64,000 nt of DNA from Jeotgalibacillus sp. S-D1 (GTDB lineage: Bacteria; Bacillota; Bacilli; Bacillales; Jeotgalibacillaceae), in the NCBI RefSeq assembly GCF_004358665.1, contig NZ_SMZR01000007.1, forward strand, positions 86,867-150,866. Reading direction: 5' to 3'. Below are positions 28,178-37,149 of this stretch, one piece after another (positions within the stretch are counted from its first letter, which is position 1; every line of letters begins with the position of its first letter). The notes under the pieces were generated by a model. The model had not been told where the DNA came from. It saw only the letters and a program-made list of their open reading frames with translations, and ran no database searches. A program made the position numbers and the translations under genes.

Positions 28178-28918
28178 TACCAATCGTTTAATCGTGTGCT
28201 TCAAGGTATTAATAAAAACAGCGTGGTCCAGCATATGATGCTGATTCAACAAGTCCACATGCTCAGGCTTAACACCTGATATATACGTCTTTGCCCCCAT
28301 AAGTGAACAGTTTTTAATAAGTTCCTTTAACTGGTTAATTCCTTTCGGCTCAAGAGAGGAAACCGATTGCAAATCCACAATCAGCTCGTCTATTTGGCTG
28401 TCCGAAACATGTGACAGGATTCTTGTTTTACTCTCCGCCAGAAGAGTTCCGTCCAATGCGCCAAAAATCGGAATTAGTATTACCGTTGGCGACAGATGAA
28501 TAACAGCAGTGGATAGTTCCTGAATTCTCTTAAAAGATGTAAGGAGCTGCTGATTTTTCAAGACCAGTTCCATATCACTGTCCTGCAGCCTGAGCTTATG
28601 CTCATTGATTGTTTTCATCAGGTTTGCCAACAGCTCATCCTGCTGTTGAAATAAAATGGTACATGCTTCACCAGTCCACTTAAAATGGAGGGTATAAAGA
28701 GAAGTGATATTTTCCGCAGTTTTCATATTTAACTCAATCTTAGATTGTTTAGGATCAGTCAAAAACTTCTTCGCTTTTTCTATACTTTCTTTATCAACCC
28801 ATTCGAGAAAACTGTCTGCATGGCTAAACAGCCTAATTGCATCTTCTGAGGATTGCACAATGTTCATGTGTCGATCCATTACAATCGATGGAAGAGGCAA
28901 TGAATCAATGTTGCTCAA
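28175..28918 (-). CDS. PAS-like plus STAS domain protein, RsbR-type co-antagonist
   Basis: The first 90 residues look like a PAS fold (LPSIVMDRHMNIVQSSEDAI), followed by a helical linker (about 95-140) and a C-terminal STAS domain (about 145-245: VILIPIFGALDG, ELIVDLQSVSSLE, LMGAKTYISGVKPEHVDLL). The STAS part resembles RsbR/YtvA stressosome proteins, which control sigma-B. The start is TTG with GGGAGGAG 7 bases upstream; it overlaps the stop of the B12-binding gene by 4 bases, so the two are translated together. Inference: it is the output partner of that sensor. Confidence 0.8.
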   Translation of the reverse strand: MSNIDSLPLPSIVMDRHMNIVQSSEDAIRLFSHADSFLEWVDKESIEKAKKFLTDPKQSKIELNMKTAENITSLYTLHFKWTGEACTILFQQQDELLANLMKTINEHKLRLQDSDMELVLKNQQLLTSFKRIQELSTAVIHLSPTVILIPIFGALDGTLLAESKTRILSHVSDSQIDELIVDLQSVSSLEPKGINQLKELIKNCSLMGAKTYISGVKPEHVDLLNQHHMLDHAVFINTLKHTIKRLV

Positions 28919-29589
28919 ATGTCGTCTCCTCCCTCAATGGTACTGCCATTCATCCAGTTGCGTAAGTCTTCAGGCATACGCACCATAGTAACACGGTTTG
29001 TGATAGAGTCCAGCTGCTCCTCTGTTGACAGTGATAAATAACGACCGCCAATTAAAAGCTCGGTTGTATCCAGTGTTTGCATTAAACCTTCAATATATGA
29101 AGGCATTTTTTTCCCTTGTTCAAGCATACTTGCTGACACGCCAACAACATCCGGTTGCCATGCAGCTGCCATTTTCGAAGCATATTCGAGTGGAAGATTA
29201 GCTCCCATCATTCGGACCTCATACCCTGCTTCTTCAAATAATTGGGCAGTCATACGAATCCCCAGATCATGCTCTTCATGTTCGACACAAAAGAATAGAG
29301 ATTTCCCCTTGGTTTTATCTTTCCCATCTATGCGGGGAAGAATAATTTCATGCTTATATCTGGCCAGCGTAAAATCACAGGTAGACGTTGCTAGATGCTC
29401 ATCTGCTACCGTTATTTCGTTTTCCTGCCACAAGCGTCCCACTTCTACCATAGAAGGAGTAATAATATGATGAAAAATATGGTCTGTTCCATGACCTTGA
29501 TTCACAGCACGCTGGATAACGTTCCAACCTGCCTCCTGATCACCTGTTAAAATGGCGTCAGTAAATGAACGGATCGTATCGTTCATCAT
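28915..29589 (-). CDS. Cobalamin-binding sensor-like protein with Wx9EH motif
   Basis: Two domains: a helical B12-binding cap domain (about 5-85) and a Rossmann-like B12-binding domain (about 95-215). The cap has Trp54, nine residues, then Glu64-His65, the Wx9EH signature of B12-dependent photoreceptors (CarH/LitR class). The lower-ligand motif reads EEHDLG (His107), an Asp-to-Glu variant of DxHxxG; a GG turn follows (LIGGR). There is no DNA-binding domain and no methyltransferase partner. GGAGGGAG precedes two adjacent ATGs. First gene of a two-gene unit with the STAS protein. Function inferred, not known. Confidence 0.82.
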   Translation of the reverse strand: MMNDTIRSFTDAILTGDQEAGWNVIQRAVNQGHGTDHIFHHIITPSMVEVGRLWQENEITVADEHLATSTCDFTLARYKHEIILPRIDGKDKTKGKSLFFCVEHEEHDLGIRMTAQLFEEAGYEVRMMGANLPLEYASKMAAAWQPDVVGVSASMLEQGKKMPSYIEGLMQTLDTTELLIGGRYLSLSTEEQLDSITNRVTMVRMPEDLRNWMNGSTIEGGDDI

Positions 29590-29726
29590 GATGCTCCCTC
29601 CAATCTTGAACCTTTCAATCAGTCAGTTTTCTCATAAGATAAATTGTCAGCTTTGAAGAGGTAAAAGTCAATTCTGCCGCTTGTTCTAAAATATTTAATG
29701 TCTAAAACCTTCTTTCTTTTTTAAAT

Positions 29727-29776
29727 AAGCATGCCGTTCTAAAGGCCTGGTACTTCTCCTTTTGAACGGCATGCTT
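29727..29776 (-). terminator. Terminator of the DEAD-box helicase gene
   Basis: AAGCATGCCGTTC and GAACGGCATGCTT form a 13-bp perfect stem over a 24-base loop, followed on the minus strand by a T-rich exit. Confidence 0.75.
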
Positions 29777-29781
29777 AAAAA

Positions 29782-30903
29782 CTATTGCTTAACGGTTTCC
29801 CATTCCCCGCGGTAAATCGTTACTTCTTCGAGATCCGCTTCTAGATCCCGTGCATAACGTTTTATTTGTTTGACTTCCATAGGGGAAACAAAAGATAAAA
29901 CAGTCCCCGGTGCCCCTGCTCGGCCAGTTCGGCCGGAACGATGAATGTATTGATCTAAATCGTCTGCAAGATCCATATGAATGACATACGTTACATCCGT
30001 GATGTCCAATCCCCTGGTGGCTACGTCTGTAGCAAGCATCAAAGGCAAATCGCCTTTTCTGAATTTGCGCATGGAAGCAGCACGCTCTTCTTTTGTCAGA
30101 TCGCTGTGCAGTGGAGCAATCTCCAGGTTTTTGTAGTTAAGTTTTTCAGTTGCTGTAAGCACATCACGGACTTCACGCATAAAAGCCAGAGATTTTTCTT
30201 TTTTCATTGAATCCATTCGAACAATTTTTCGGATTAAATCGATCTTCTCCCGTGATTCACACACCATATACTGATGCTTCACATTAGACGCTGCTTGGGT
30301 ATCGCGCTCCACACGAACAACTTCGGCATTTTTCATCAATGCCTTGCCCTGCTCCTCGATTTCTTTGGGAAGAGTAGCGGAGAACAAAGCAAGCTGGCGC
30401 TGATCTGCAAGTGTACTTTTAATGATGTCATTAATGGATTGCGTATGTTCAGGCAAAAACAGCTGATCCGCTTCATCCAGGATCAGTGTTCTCACTTCGT
30501 GTGTCTTAATCTTTTTTTGTTTAATTAACTCTAAAATACGTCCTGGTGTCCCAACAATAATATGCGGCTGTTTTTTTAATTTTTCAAGCTGCCTTTTTGG
30601 ATTGGCTCCGCCGATGATAGAAGCTGCCCGAACGCCGCCAGGTTTCCCCCACGACTGCACGACGTCTAATATTTGCATCGACAATTCTTTTGAAGGCGCT
30701 AAGATGATCGCTTGCGGCAGTTTTTTTTCTGTACTCATCTTTTCAATTAACGGAATCGCATAGGCAAGGGTCTTACCAGTACCCGTAGGCGATTCAACTA
30801 ACACGTCCCGTCCATCCAGCAACAAAGGAATGACGCGTTCCTGCACAGGCGTGAACGATCCAAACCCAGCTTCTTTCCAACTATCCTCTGTTCTAACCAA
30901 CAT
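29782..30903 (-). CDS. yfmL: DEAD-box RNA helicase, YfmL-like
   Basis: ATP-dependent RNA helicase, compact form without C-terminal extension; YfmL acts in ribosome assembly and cold growth. Visible motifs: Q-motif (FTPVQERVIP), Walker A SPTGTGKT, PGR (GTPGRIL), DEAD written as DEAD in LILDEADQL, SAT (FSATLP), and motif VI HRSGRTGRAG. The frame begins at 30933, where the ribosome site touches the ATG; GGAGTGG 7-10 bases before TTG/ATG at 30906/30903 looks better, giving about 373 aa. The start is uncertain. Confidence 0.88.
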   Translation of the reverse strand: MLVRTEDSWKEAGFGSFTPVQERVIPLLLDGRDVLVESPTGTGKTLAYAIPLIEKMSTEKKLPQAIILAPSKELSMQILDVVQSWGKPGGVRAASIIGGANPKRQLEKLKKQPHIIVGTPGRILELIKQKKIKTHEVRTLILDEADQLFLPEHTQSINDIIKSTLADQRQLALFSATLPKEIEEQGKALMKNAEVVRVERDTQAASNVKHQYMVCESREKIDLIRKIVRMDSMKKEKSLAFMREVRDVLTATEKLNYKNLEIAPLHSDLTKEERAASMRKFRKGDLPLMLATDVATRGLDITDVTYVIHMDLADDLDQYIHRSGRTGRAGAPGTVLSFVSPMEVKQIKRYARDLEADLEEVTIYRGEWETVKQ

Positions 30904-31188
30904 CAATCTTCCACTCCGTTCTTTACTTTTCATTCCTTTATTCTACCACCGAATGAAGAATTTTGGTAACGGTTTACCTGCATTAAGGTAATCGCGCCCC
31001 TGTAAGGCAGGAATATGAATGAAAACTCGTACTGTTACCCTGTACCCTTTTTTGGATTTATTTAATACAAATGAAAAATGTGACAGCGGCACAAACTTAA
31101 CTAAGAAGGAAGACATAGGGATTATTGTTGTAAAGATGGGTATGTATAATATGATACAAAGAATGGAAATTAGAATGGAGGCTGATTT

Positions 31189-32139
31189 ATGAGCGGGTTT
31201 TTCACTTTATTAAAAGGCGGCAATAAGCCCTCTTTTATGGCTGCAATTGTGAATACATTTATCGGTTTTTTAAAGATGGGCGCGTTCTTTTTAACAGGAA
31301 ATGTCGCCATGTTTGCAGAAATGATGCACTCATTTGGAGATGCAGCGAACCAGTTTTTTGTTTTTATTGGATCAGCACTTTCTAAAAAAGCGCCGACTCC
31401 TAAATTTCCTAACGGCTTTGGACGGGTGGTCAACCTCGTCTGTCTTGGTGCGGTCATTATCGTAGGAATATTGTCGTATGAAACAGTCAAAGAAGGAATT
31501 CATCATCTGTTACATCCAGGAGAAAGCACAGGCTTTTTGATCAGTTTAGGGGTTCTTGGCATTGCTGTTCTTTTAGAATTATTTGTTCTCTATAAAGCAG
31601 CTGATGAGATTCTGCATGAAACTGGAGCTGAAGCAAAGGGGTTGAAAGTTTTCATACTCGGATTCACCAACTTACGAAAAGCAAAACCGGCAACAAAGCT
31701 TGTTTTTATGGAAGATCTTGTTGCTACAGGCGGCGGAGTAATCGCAATCATTGCTATAATTATCTCTCATTACAGCGGTCTCGGCCAAGCGGAAGGCATC
31801 GCTTCCATTATTATTGGTTTGATGATGTTTTATGTAGTTGGCAGGGTGTTTTTGGAAAATGCACGAGGTGCAATCGGTGAAACCGATGACGAAATGCGCC
31901 AGCATATTGCTGCTATCGTGCTGTCAGACGAGCATGTTAAAGACATTCAGCGAATCGAGGTAATTAAAGAAGGAGAACATCTTCATGTTGAAGTGGAAAT
32001 TGAAGTAGATCCAACCCTGACCATCGCTGAAGCTGACGATATTAAAGACCGTTTATCGATTTTAATTTACGCACAAAAAGGGGTTAGTGATGTCATCATT
32101 GAGTTTGACGAAGATAATCTGATCGCTGAGTGGACATAA
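31189..32139 (+). CDS. Cation diffusion facilitator family transporter
   Basis: Metal/proton antiporter exporting divalent cations. About six membrane helices (residues 15-220) and a C-terminal cytoplasmic ferredoxin-like domain (about 225-316: IQRIEVIKEGEHLHVEVEIEV). The metal site in helix 2 is written EMMHSFGDAANQ (H..D), and the second in helix 5 (FMEDLVATGG). This belongs to the subgroup with a loop carrying FTNLRKAKPATK. Metal specificity cannot be read. AATGGAGG precedes the ATG; TATAAT at 31145-31150 is a likely -10. The gap 30934-31188 shows nothing else. Confidence 0.88.
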   Translation: MSGFFTLLKGGNKPSFMAAIVNTFIGFLKMGAFFLTGNVAMFAEMMHSFGDAANQFFVFIGSALSKKAPTPKFPNGFGRVVNLVCLGAVIIVGILSYETVKEGIHHLLHPGESTGFLISLGVLGIAVLLELFVLYKAADEILHETGAEAKGLKVFILGFTNLRKAKPATKLVFMEDLVATGGGVIAIIAIIISHYSGLGQAEGIASIIIGLMMFYVVGRVFLENARGAIGETDDEMRQHIAAIVLSDEHVKDIQRIEVIKEGEHLHVEVEIEVDPTLTIAEADDIKDRLSILIYAQKGVSDVIIEFDEDNLIAEWT

Positions 32140-32203
32140 AACATAGGATAGAAATTGATTGATGCAAAGTGGTTAATTTTTCGCTGCATGATCCTTCATA
32201 AAA

Positions 32204-32244
32204 GCAAAGAGCCCTTACGATGAGACTTTCGTAAGGGCTCTTTT
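32204..32244 (+). terminator. Terminator of the CDF transporter gene
   Basis: AAAGAGCCCTTACGA pairs with TCGTAAGGGCTCTTT over an 8-base loop, followed by T. Confidence 0.85.
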
Positions 32245-32278
32245 AATGAATGGTGTGCGCATTTTTCATCATGCCGCT

Positions 32279-34123
32279 TTATAAAATCATTTTCTCTCTT
32301 AGCTGGCTGTTGTGAAGATCTGCATAAAATCCTTTTTTCTTAATAAGACTTTGATGATCGCCCCGTTCAATAATACGTCCATGCTGCAGAACCAGTATTT
32401 GGTCAGCACTTTGAATAGTATTGAGTCTGTGTGCAATGACAAAGCTTGTGCGCCCTTTCATCAGCCGCTGCAACGCTTCCTGAATCTTTATCTCGGTTAT
32501 AGTATCAATGCTGCTCGTAGCCTCATCCAATACAAGAATGCTGGGATCGGCAAGAATCGCTCGGGCAATAGACAGCAACTGCCGCTGTCCCTGGCTGATT
32601 CCCTGTCCGTCAACTTGTAAAAGTGTATCAAACTGCTTTGGCATCTTTCGAATAAATGAAGCTGCATTAGCAAGCTCCGCAGCTTTTTCAACTTCTTCGT
32701 CAGTAGCAGTCAGGCGCCCATAACGAATATTCTCTCTTATGGTTCCCTCAAACAAAAACGAATCCTGCAAAACAAATGCCATATGGCTTCTTAAGCTGGA
32801 CCGCTTGATGGTTTTAATGTCTTTGCCATCCATCTTTACAGCCCCGTCATTGACATCATAAAAACGTGACAACAAATTGATGATGGTTGTTTTTCCAGCA
32901 CCGGTGGGACCAACAAAGGCAACCGTTTCGCCGGGCTCTGCTTTGAACGAGATATCCGTCAGAGTATCTTCATCTTTTTCATAGGCAAATGACACATGAG
33001 AAAATTCAACCTGCCCGTTCAGGCTGTTGACTTCAATTGCTTCATCCTCATCTCTGCGCTCTTCTTTTTCGTTCATAATGTCAAAGACCCGTTCTGCCCC
33101 AGCAACGGCCGACAGCAGCGTATTAAACTGGTTTGCCAGATCATTTAACGGGCGTGTAAATTGCCTTGAGTACTCGACAAATATAACCATCACCCCTATG
33201 GTGACAACCCCTTCTCCGTTTAATACCAGCATACCGCCAATTAGGGCAATAACCGCGAAGCTGAGGTTATTTAAAAAGTTCATCAGCTTGGGGATAAAGC
33301 CTGAAAAGGTTTGTGCCCAAAAGCCAGCCAGCCTGAGCTGTTCATTCCGTTCCTTAAATTGAGCAATGACTTTCTTTTCCTGTGAAAATGTTTTTATGAT
33401 CCGCTGCCCTGACAGGGTTTCCTGAATGTATCCATTAAGTTCTCCCAGGTTTCGCTGCTGTTCCTTGAACAGTCGCCCTGTTCTTTTCGTAATCCACTTT
33501 AAGCCAAAGTACATAGCCGGGATGACAAGAACTGTAATCAGGGTTAACAGCGGACTTAAATAAAGCATCACAGATACAGTTCCGACTAATGTAAGAATAC
33601 TTGATACAATCTGAATGACCGAACTATTAAGTGTAGAGCTGACATTTTCCATATCATTGGTTACCCTGCTCATCAATTCACCATGCTGGCGTTTATCAAA
33701 AAAAGGAATTGGCAGCTTGTGTAAATGGTTAAACAGCCCCGTACGCATAGTAAAGACTGTATCTTGAGCAATCCGAACCATCCACATCGCCTGAAACCAG
33801 GCTGCAAGGGAATGCACTGCGTAAATTATAGCAAGGATCCACAGCAAACGGATCAATCCATCAGTATCCTGATTCACGATGTAATCATCAATGCCCATAC
33901 CGACCAAAAAAGGACCAAGAAGCGCCATTGAAGAACTAATTACAACCATAAGAATAACCAGGGAAAGTTTTAATTTGTGCATCGACAGGTAAAACCAGAT
34001 TTTCTTTAAGGTGCCGCTGAAATCCTGTGCCTTTTTCTTTCCTCTTCCACGTTCATTCAACTGGTCAATTTCCTGAATGGATCTTCTTTTATATTGGAAT
34101 GGCTTAATTGCTTCTTTGAACAA
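32279..34123 (-). CDS. yfiC: ABC exporter half-transporter, YfiC-like (active site subunit)
   Basis: Type IV ABC exporter with an N-terminal six-helix domain (about 45-350) and an ATPase domain (about 375-605). Walker A is VGPTGAGKTT, the signature ISQGQRQLLS, and Walker B ILVLDEATSS has the catalytic Glu. With its neighbour it should form a heterodimeric drug or lipid exporter. The start is TTG at 34123 (AAGGAGG 9 bases upstream), overlapping the end of the partner gene by 20 bases. At 614 aa it carries the short N-terminal extension usual for the second subunit. Confidence 0.87.
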   Translation of the reverse strand: MFKEAIKPFQYKRRSIQEIDQLNERGRGKKKAQDFSGTLKKIWFYLSMHKLKLSLVILMVVISSSMALLGPFLVGMGIDDYIVNQDTDGLIRLLWILAIIYAVHSLAAWFQAMWMVRIAQDTVFTMRTGLFNHLHKLPIPFFDKRQHGELMSRVTNDMENVSSTLNSSVIQIVSSILTLVGTVSVMLYLSPLLTLITVLVIPAMYFGLKWITKRTGRLFKEQQRNLGELNGYIQETLSGQRIIKTFSQEKKVIAQFKERNEQLRLAGFWAQTFSGFIPKLMNFLNNLSFAVIALIGGMLVLNGEGVVTIGVMVIFVEYSRQFTRPLNDLANQFNTLLSAVAGAERVFDIMNEKEERRDEDEAIEVNSLNGQVEFSHVSFAYEKDEDTLTDISFKAEPGETVAFVGPTGAGKTTIINLLSRFYDVNDGAVKMDGKDIKTIKRSSLRSHMAFVLQDSFLFEGTIRENIRYGRLTATDEEVEKAAELANAASFIRKMPKQFDTLLQVDGQGISQGQRQLLSIARAILADPSILVLDEATSSIDTITEIKIQEALQRLMKGRTSFVIAHRLNTIQSADQILVLQHGRIIERGDHQSLIKKKGFYADLHNSQLREKMIL

Positions 34124-35843
34124 GATTCAGCGCCTCCTTCCCGATTTGAGACTCCACGATCTTAAGGTAAAGCGTTGAAGACGTTAGAAGGTCCTGATGT
34201 GAACCCTCTGCCAGCAGTTCTCCCTCATCGAGAAGCAGGATGTGGTCAGATGCCATCGTGGTGCTGATTTTTTGTGTAATCATAACCGTTGTGCACGATA
34301 AATCAGCAAGCTGCTCAAGTAATTTGGCTTCAGTTTTCATATCTAAAGCACTTGTGCTGTCATCCATTAACAGGATTTTAGGCTTTCTTACTAATGCACG
34401 GGCAATTGAAAGCCTTTGCTTCTGCCCTCCGGATAAATTCACGCCCTTTTGACCGAGCTGTGTATCATATTGTTTAGGAAGATCCATGATGGTATCGTGA
34501 ATTTGGGCACGCATGGCTGCTTCTTTGATTTCTTCAAAGCTCGCCTTATCATCTCCCCATGCAATATTTTCCTTTACCGAGCCCGTAAAAAGCATGGCTT
34601 CCTGAGGAACGAATCCGATTTGCTGTCGCAGATTCTCCAATTTAAAGGAAGTAAGCTCCTGATGGTCAATGCGAATTTCCCCTTTATCAACATCGTACAA
34701 TCTTGGGATTAATTGAAACAGAGTAGATTTCCCTGACCCGGTTGCTCCTAAAATGGCTGCACGCTGACCAGCTTTTATGGAAAAAGAAAGGTTTCTTATT
34801 ACCTGCTCATCTGACTCGGGGTAGCTGAAGGTAACATCGTCAAATGTGATGCTCCCCTGTTTAATGGCATAATTATCACTTGCCTCCCGATCAACTAAAT
34901 CAACCGGCGTTTCAAGTACTTCTGCTATCCGGTTCCCCGAAGCTTTCGCTCTTGAAAAAACCATAATAATCATTGTCACAATGGAAAGGGCTCCCGTCAT
35001 TCTTGTAGCATAGTTTACCACTGCCACTACATCACCCACACTGGCACGGTCAGCCGTCACTTCAATACTTCCATACCATAAAACAACCAAAATACTCGCA
35101 TTCATCAGAAGAAGAATGATCGGCATCGTTACTTCAACAAGGCGCAGAGCTTTAACGGTTTTCTCCATCAGCTCCTGGCTTGATTTTCTGAACCGCTTCA
35201 TCTCATAACCGGCGCGTAAAAAAGCCTTGATTAAACGGATGCCCACTAAATTCTCCTGCATTACCTTATTAACCTGATCAACACGTTCCTGTACCATTTT
35301 AAAAAGCTTGCCAGCCTTCTTCATGATAAATAATAAAAAGAAAATTATAACGGGGACAGAAATAACCAAAACAAGTGCAAGCCGTGCGTTGACTACAAAA
35401 GCCAATATGACGCTTCCAATAACGAGAAGCGGTGCTCTCATCATAATACGGAGGCTCATAAACACTGTGTTTTGCAGCATCGTTACGTCATTCGTCAGAC
35501 GGGTAATGAGGGAAGAAGCAGGAAAGCGGCCGAAGTTGGTAAAAGAAAAAGCCTGAACTTTATCATATAACGTTTTTCTAATATCAAATCCAAAGCTTTG
35601 ACTGACATGAGAAGAATAAAAAGAGTTCGTTACTCCGGCAGCAAATGCCGCGATCGAACAGCCAATGAGCACGCCTCCCCAGCGAAAGACAACCGATAAA
35701 TCCTGCTGAAGAATGCCATCATCAATAATTTTGGCAATAATGAGAGGCTGAACCAATTCAACAGCCAGCTCCATCAGCATAAGAGAAAGTGCGATAAAAA
35801 TCGCGATTTTATATGGTGTTAAAAAAGGAAAAATGCGTTTCAT
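34104..35843 (-). CDS. yfiB: ABC exporter half-transporter, YfiB-like (degenerate site subunit)
   Basis: Partner of the downstream half-transporter. Six-helix membrane domain (about 10-310) and ATPase domain (about 335-570). Walker A ILGATGSGKST and signature LSGGQKQRLS are intact, but Walker B reads LLMDDSTSALD: the catalytic Glu is Asp. This asymmetry is the known pattern of heterodimeric exporters such as BmrCD and TM287/288. 579 aa. Promoter not identified; the upstream gap 35844-36044 shows nothing recognisable. Confidence 0.87.
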   Translation of the reverse strand: MKRIFPFLTPYKIAIFIALSLMLMELAVELVQPLIIAKIIDDGILQQDLSVVFRWGGVLIGCSIAAFAAGVTNSFYSSHVSQSFGFDIRKTLYDKVQAFSFTNFGRFPASSLITRLTNDVTMLQNTVFMSLRIMMRAPLLVIGSVILAFVVNARLALVLVISVPVIIFFLLFIMKKAGKLFKMVQERVDQVNKVMQENLVGIRLIKAFLRAGYEMKRFRKSSQELMEKTVKALRLVEVTMPIILLLMNASILVVLWYGSIEVTADRASVGDVVAVVNYATRMTGALSIVTMIIMVFSRAKASGNRIAEVLETPVDLVDREASDNYAIKQGSITFDDVTFSYPESDEQVIRNLSFSIKAGQRAAILGATGSGKSTLFQLIPRLYDVDKGEIRIDHQELTSFKLENLRQQIGFVPQEAMLFTGSVKENIAWGDDKASFEEIKEAAMRAQIHDTIMDLPKQYDTQLGQKGVNLSGGQKQRLSIARALVRKPKILLMDDSTSALDMKTEAKLLEQLADLSCTTVMITQKISTTMASDHILLLDEGELLAEGSHQDLLTSSTLYLKIVESQIGKEALNLVQRSN

Positions 35844-36044
35844 AATTGGTTCCGACCTTTCTTTTACCTACCCCTGCTGTATGGCATGATCGATAATTAA
35901 TTTGACACTCGAAATACTCTTTTTAAAACTTTATCATAATTTTCGCAAATTGAGTAGAAATGAACAATGCTACCATTCACAAGCTAACAAATAATCCTGC
36001 TTACGCTAATTCAGGGCTGCTCATCGCAAGAAACGGTCTTTAGG

Positions 36045-36089
36045 CAAAAAAAAGGCTTCTGGAAGTCACAATGACTTACCAGAAAGCCT
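36045..36089 (-). terminator. Terminator of the DJ-1/PfpI gene
   Basis: GGCTTTCTGGTAAGTCA pairs with TGACTTCCAGAAGCC with one bulge over a 3-base loop; eight Ts follow on the minus strand. Confidence 0.85.
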
Positions 36090-36096
36090 CTCTTAC

Positions 36097-36621
36097 TTAT
36101 TCACCAGCTAATGCATCAGCAAACGCCTTGCCATATGGAGGCAAATCGGGCGGTCTGCGGCTTGAAATAATATGCCCGTCTACAACAACCGCTTCATCAT
36201 GCCAAACGGCTCCTGCATTTGTCATATCATCTTTAATTCCTGGCGTGCTCGTAACCTGACGGCCTTCCAGGATCCCGGCTGAAATAAGCACCCAGCCCGC
36301 GTGGCATATTTGTCCAATTGGTTTCTTATATTTGTCCATGTAGCGCACCATTTCAAGGACTTCAGGATACCGTCTTAATTTATCAGGTGCCCATCCCCCT
36401 GGTACTAATATACCGTCGTAATCACTTGGGTCAATGTCAGAAAAAGCAAGGTCAGCTTCAGCAGGAACACCATACTTTCCTATGTAAGTCTCTCCTTTTA
36501 CCTCGCCTGCTAAATGAACGGCAGCCCCTTCTTCTCTTAATCTCATGACAGGATACCACAGCTCCAGATCTTCAAAGTCAGCACTTACCAGCGCAATTAC
36601 TTTCTTTTGCTCTAATCTCAT
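36097..36621 (-). CDS. DJ-1/PfpI family protein, YfkM/general stress protein 18-like
   Basis: DJ-1/PfpI fold proteins are deglycase/chaperone-like or protease-like cysteine enzymes. Visible: FEDLELWYPVMRL near the start (catalytic Glu), YDGILVPGGWAPDKLR, and the nucleophile elbow GQICHAGW (Cys). 174 aa is the usual length. AGGAGG lies before the ATG. Single gene with its own terminator. Family assignment is sure, the reaction is not. Confidence 0.9.
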   Translation of the reverse strand: MRLEQKKVIALVSADFEDLELWYPVMRLREEGAAVHLAGEVKGETYIGKYGVPAEADLAFSDIDPSDYDGILVPGGWAPDKLRRYPEVLEMVRYMDKYKKPIGQICHAGWVLISAGILEGRQVTSTPGIKDDMTNAGAVWHDEAVVVDGHIISSRRPPDLPPYGKAFADALAGE

Positions 36622-36786
36622 TGAAAAACACCTCCTGCCTGTATTGTAACATCCCTTATAAGAAGGATCATTTTTAGTGTTTCCTTATCTATTTTGGATG
36701 TGCAATAAACGGTCAGCGACACAAATGAATACATTTGGCCTTTTTTTCTGTATACTATTGTTATTAGAGGAAGAAAGGATGTTTAG

Positions 36787-37080
36787 ATGATTACAATTAA
36801 AGAATACTCAGTTGAACAAATTAATGATCCATTTGGCATTTTAACGGGAGACCGGTATGAATATATGTTGGACATTGAAGTACCTGAAGATGATGAGCTG
36901 TACACTGAAACAGGAATTGCAATAAAAGTATTATTTCGTGTAGAAGATGGAACAGAAAGCATCGTAAAATATGACCTTATTGATAAAGCTACTTCCCAGC
37001 CATTGGATTTTGAATTAGAAGATGATGAAATCAGCGAAATTCAGACATTCTGCCGGTCAAACCTTCCTGAAGCAAAATAA
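36787..37080 (+). CDS. Small acidic DUF6509-type protein
   Basis: A 97-aa, strongly acidic, soluble protein (ITIKEYSVEQINDPFGILTG at the start, DFELEDDEISEIQTFC near the end). I recognise it as the conserved small family annotated DUF6509 in bacilli, from memory; function unknown. GGAAGAAAGGATG lies just upstream of the ATG and a TATACTATTG region may be the -10. Followed by a clean terminator. Confidence 0.72.
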   Translation: MITIKEYSVEQINDPFGILTGDRYEYMLDIEVPEDDELYTETGIAIKVLFRVEDGTESIVKYDLIDKATSQPLDFELEDDEISEIQTFCRSNLPEAK

Positions 37081-37089
37081 GAGTACTGT

Positions 37090-37120
37090 TTAAAACCGTT
37101 TAATAGACGGTTTTTTATTT
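37090..37120 (+). terminator. Terminator of the DUF6509 gene
   Basis: AAAACCGT and ACGGTTTT pair over a short loop, followed by a T-rich run. Left edge of the convergent gap holding the second 21-bp array. Confidence 0.85.
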
Positions 37121-37149
37121 TGACTTTTTGGGGGCGGGTTGATTTGCGG

